A stretch of 10,000 nucleotides of DNA, from NCBI GenBank assembly GCA_009663005.1, contig CM018909.1:340528-350527 (forward strand), written 5' to 3'. This DNA is from Actinidia chinensis. Lineage: Eukaryota; Streptophyta; Magnoliopsida; Ericales; Actinidiaceae. The position numbers were made by a program, and so were the translations under genes. The notes below the pieces were generated by a model. That model was not told the DNA's origin. It did no database searches and saw nothing but the letters and a program-made list of their open reading frames with translations. This document shows positions 7,482 to 10,000 of this stretch, one piece after another (position 1 is the first letter of the stretch; each line of letters starts with the position of its first letter).

Positions 7482-7867
7482 ATGCACAACATTTTCCACG
7501 CCCATTTCTTCCAACTACTTTGTCAAGCAACTCAAATAAATTTATGGTTCTTCACGATACCTGTGGCATCATCAACAGAACATATACCACCGGGGGGGCA
7601 CGAAACTAAAAACATGATCAATGTCTCTCCTGTGTAGTCTTTCCAACTATCGCCCAAATTGAACCAGTTGACTGCCCTGAAGAGCCTTGTACTCACGACA
7701 TAGTTTTTGATGGTCACCGGATTTCGTCTTGCAGAAACTTACCAGATATCGTTCTCCTTGAAGGGCCCAACCAAACATTTCTAAGTCTTATGGAAATATG
7801 GGGAGTTTTGCCCATGTAAGGAACTACTGCATGATAGAAGAATTTTGCATAATGCAGATACAACTTC
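7482..7867 (-). pseudogene. DUF659 core, first part
   Basis: KFFYH, YFHK and SGKFLQDE can be read across two frames. After a one-base shift come IKNYVV, SWKDYTGETLIMFLVSCPP and SVDDATGIVK, then a shift to LFELLDKVV, then another to EEMGVENVVH. The last codon before the intron is CAT at 7484-7482. DUF659 corresponds to the degenerate RNase H-like catalytic core of hAT transposases. Four or more frame changes occur in about 390 bp, so this exon cannot be translated. Confidence 0.85.
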
Positions 7868-8060
7868 CTCGGCGCAATTTTACAGGGCGCAACTTCTCCT
7901 GGTATTCTAGCAGATGTTTTGCTTTAAACCGATTGATACCACCACTACCTATTTTCTCTCACAGTAATTGCAATTCAACCTTCTTCTTCCTTCATCCTGA
8001 GCAACACCATGCCGCCCATACCAGTCAACATAACCTAATGAACGGAGAGGGGCCAAATTT
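7868..8060 (-). pseudogene. Linker end and BED zinc finger 2 remnant
   Basis: LAPLRSLGYVD at 8056-8024 opens the second copy of the module, followed by HGVAQDE, CNYCER (Cys codons within 7972-7961), a frameshift in a shortened KIVSGG loop, GGINRFK, then KHL and, in another frame, ARIPGEVAPCK. The spacing matches BED1, so the two BED modules are an ancient tandem duplication inside the protein that the family shares. The TTG at 8056-8054 is an internal Leu position, not a lost start. Confidence 0.8.
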
Positions 8061-8199
8061 ACAACAAAACCTTTATCAACCCCTCACCCCGCTTGCCTTT
8101 CGTTTCTATACCCAGTCTGTTCTTCCCTTTCCTCTTCCCCTCTCTCTTCCTCTGTGTCACGTCATCATTGGACTGGAATTCAAGTATCCTTGCTCTTCC

Positions 8200-8457
8200 T
8201 ATTCAACTACTTTGCCTTGCGCTTCTTACCAAACGACAGCCTTCATATTTTCCTCATTTCAAATAAACTTCCTTCCGGACCTTATCGCAATATGTAACTT
8301 CTCCAGAAAGTTGAGCTCAATGCTGTTTTCAATTGTATATTCCTCCGCTCACTATTTTCCCACAGCAATTACATCTGGCCGCCTTCTTCCTCTCATCTTG
8401 AGCAATGCCATGCTCCAATCCAGGGTCAACAAATCCGGTGGATCAAAGTGATGCCAT
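8200..8457 (-). pseudogene. BED zinc finger 1 remnant (start of hAT-derived pseudogene)
   Basis: After ATG GCA TCA CTT comes TGA, where the family has Arg; CGA to TGA is a typical CpG-decay change. The frame then gives STGFVDPG and EHGIAQDERKK, the family's N-terminal signature. BED ligands are visible: Cys codons at 8373-8371 and 8364-8362 in CNCCGKIVSGG, His in KQH near 8322, and a downstream Cys in GEVTYCD near 8286. Two in-frame TGA codons flank KQH and another follows EVYLK. Trp of the PGWEH signature is changed to Leu. Confidence 0.85.
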
Positions 8458-8509
8458 CTCTTCAACCATTTGAAATGTTTTAGTGCAGCGGTTCTAACCC
8501 TACTCTGAC

Positions 8510-9480
8510 CTGGATGGTGGGTACAACAGAATAAATGAAAAATAAGGAAGCTGTAAGACGGAGGAGTGATGCATCCCATTTGGCTTTTGAAAATCTTCAA
8601 AATTGTTTGTTTACCCTTAAGACTTTAAAGCTAGATGCTATAAAAATGAAATTCACACAGCTGAAAATTTTGCAAGGTAAAAACAATGACTTTTGCTTTC
8701 ACCAGATTACAACCATGATTTCAACATGCCAAATCTGAACAGAACTATCGCTGCAGGTATGTTTGCTTTCTTACTTTATAGTGCATCACGAAAGCTTTGG
8801 CTGGAAGAAAATAGGAATTGCAGTGGCAACACATTGACTATCGGATGCATTAAAAACTCGTACCAAGTGCATGCCATCCTCAGAGAAATTTAAACCCCCA
8901 GCTGGACTCGAGGTACTTGTTCAAAGCTGAAAAGAAACCTTACAGCATTATTGCATGGTTCCCTCCATGTTATTTAACTGGCTCGTGAAGAATGAAATTA
9001 TTTAAAAGATGAACATAAAGAAAGGTTGTATTTAAATTATACAAGAATAGGATAGCCCAAATCATTCCATTCAATCAAAGAGCGAGAATGGGATAGGTTT
9101 ACTGTGGGCCTGTCGCCTGTGGCGTCCCATGTAGAGTATAAATCTTCCCTTTGCTGTTCTAGAAATCTGTTTTATTCCCCCTTTTGCAGTTCGCTTACAC
9201 ACAACGAACACTCTTAAGACAAATAGGACTTAAAGATTCGAAGAGAAAACCAGTATGAAAATCACGCCAAGGATTGCTTTCTCGTGAAGTTTAAGGCTTT
9301 TGAGCTACTTCATGAAAATCGCGAATCGGGTTATCCACTATGCTTTGTGCACTCTGCAATCCCATGTTGATTAGGTGTGCCATGATCTGTTCACTGTCCT
9401 AGCGTTCAAAGTTTGCAATGAGAGAGGATCCAATACCGAGAAAACCCCACCCAATCATGGATCCGTAAAACCCATTTCAC
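8510..9480 (-). other. Possible 5' leader intron of the hAT-derived pseudogene
   Basis: No coding signal was found in this 971-bp stretch. On the minus strand there is a donor GATCAG|GTGAAA at 9481/9480 and, 52 nt before the pseudogene ATG, a good acceptor CATCCAG|GTCAGAG at 8510/8509 behind a T-rich tract. Leader introns are common in plant genes. That these two sites were ever paired is inferred. Confidence 0.35.
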
Positions 9481-9823
9481 CTGATCCTGGGCGCATATTC
9501 CAGTCCTCCTATATTGTCATCTCCTTTACAGCATTCTTCTAGGATCACCCATTGGACCCATTCCATCCGTTCAACAGCACATAAAATTGGAATATTAAGA
9601 AAATTTATCGTCGTAAAGAAATGGCAATTCAAGGAAAAAACCTTTTTTCCATGAATGAAATGAAATTTGACATTATAAAATGAAAAAAACGGAGACCTCT
9701 CTGTTTTCATTTTGTCATTTCAACAAAAAATTAAAAAACAGAACTAGTTGGATTGAAGAAAAAAGGATGGGGCGTTCCTTTCCTCACAGAGATGGAAGGG
9801 TGAAAATAGAATGAATGGGGTAC

Positions 9824-9902
9824 CTGGAGGAGGGTTGGGGAGGGGGAAGAAGAACGAATCGAGACTCTCTGAGTAACGTCGCCGGGTTGGGTTGGGGTTT
9901 CA
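9824..9902 (-). other. Possible first (noncoding) exon of the same unit
   Basis: On the minus strand a C- and CT-rich stretch beginning near 9902 runs to CTCCTCCAG|GTACCC, a good donor at 9824/9823. Composition (CCCAACCC, TTCTTCTTCCCCC) resembles a plant 5' leader. No reading frame begins here. The 5' edge is not defined, and a link to the pseudogene rests only on strand and position. Confidence 0.3.
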
Positions 9903-10000
9903 TGTTCGAAGAAAGACGGCTCTTTCTTTCGGTTTTTCGTTTTTATTTGTTTATTTAGGTGCTCATGTGATGCCTGTGGAAGATAGGAGGCATTGTTAAA

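Larger units (their letters stand above)
5925..8457 (-). pseudogene. Decayed BED / DUF659 / hAT-dimerisation gene (domesticated hAT transposase family)
   Basis: Intact members of this plant family are hAT-derived proteins of about 900 residues with two BED zinc fingers, a DUF659 core and a hAT C-terminal dimerisation region. Their cellular role is poorly known. Here all parts lie in order on the minus strand: start ATG 8457-8455, BED1, acidic linker, BED2, KFFYH/YFHK, SGKFLQDE, SWKD-TLI-FLVSCP, ENVVHV, PSYQAA, FWKEC, ESLSMPYIYNDMY, GDDARKYG, YFLNPS, VVRGL, ISASMQ, ISDFGSAKADFGTDLAIS, AWWQQHG, ILSQTCSSF, NDFIYVHYKLRL, FDWIVHAKKQ, TAG at 5927-5925. It is broken by TGA at codon 5 (8445-8443), more stops in BED1, many frameshifts and at least three deletions. 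Exons, counting leader sequence: 8509-7482, 7352-6794, 6681-6599, 6509-6434, 6244-5925, all with GT-AG borders. Retained introns mean DNA duplication, not retroposition. Family identity is sure; no functional product can be made. Confidence 0.9.

Noticed and set aside
7798..8451. 217-codon plus-strand open frame, the longest in the window
   Set aside because: It is exactly antisense to the two BED modules of the minus-strand pseudogene; the peptide is Ser/Pro/Leu-rich without domains and its length follows from the codon make-up of the other strand.
5925..8457. Live autonomous hAT transposon
   Set aside because: No terminal inverted repeats or 8-bp target duplications were found at the ends, the relatives are domesticated host genes with introns, and the frame is destroyed.
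9477..9710. 77-codon minus-strand open frame with a donor at its end
   Set aside because: The last third (EWVQWVILEECC...) looks mildly protein-like, but no family is recognised and a noncoding leader exon explains the donor equally well.
1..10000. tRNA, rRNA, CRISPR or virus-derived genes
   Set aside because: Nothing on either strand had the needed structure or protein motifs.

Overview
This window reads as nuclear DNA of a flowering plant. It is AT-rich, has short GT-AG introns, carries CT/GA and AC microsatellites, and its protein-coding traces belong to plant families. There are no bacterial-style compact genes and no rRNA, tRNA or CRISPR signal that I can see. The species cannot be named from the sequence.

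There is one intact, recognisable gene. On the minus strand (5462 down to 2961) five exons join without a gap into a 195-residue Fcf2-family protein, a nucleolar factor for 18S rRNA maturation. The exons are 5462-5242, 5124-5064, 3676-3599, 3451-3336 and 3072-2961. Intron 3 has a GC instead of GT donor. The gene has a CT-rich leader, a short out-of-frame uORF overlapping the start, and telo-box and site II-like elements upstream, the promoter pattern usual for plant ribosome-biogenesis genes.

Upstream of it on the same strand (about 8509 down to 5925) lies a long, broken copy of a plant BED zinc-finger / DUF659 / hAT-dimerisation gene, a family derived from hAT transposases (the Arabidopsis At3g17450 type, recalled from memory). 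Two BED modules, the DUF659 core and the hAT C-terminus can be followed in order, but through an early TGA, further stops, many frameshifts and several deletions. Four coding introns still have good GT-AG sites, so this is a decayed DNA-level duplicate and not a retrocopy. Possible leader exons extend to about 9900.

The left 2.9 kb is mostly unexplained. It has a splice-donor-like site at 14/15, a repeat-rich stretch, and two plus-strand exon-like segments (1298-1356 and 2291-2443) with peptides I do not recognise. An unseen plus-strand gene from upstream may end here, convergent with Fcf2, but this is weak.

The two recognised units lie head-to-tail and there is no sign that they act together. 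I found no undescribed defence or mobile system. The points most worth a second look are the intron-preserving hAT-derived pseudogene, the GC-AG intron, and the leader architecture of the Fcf2 gene.
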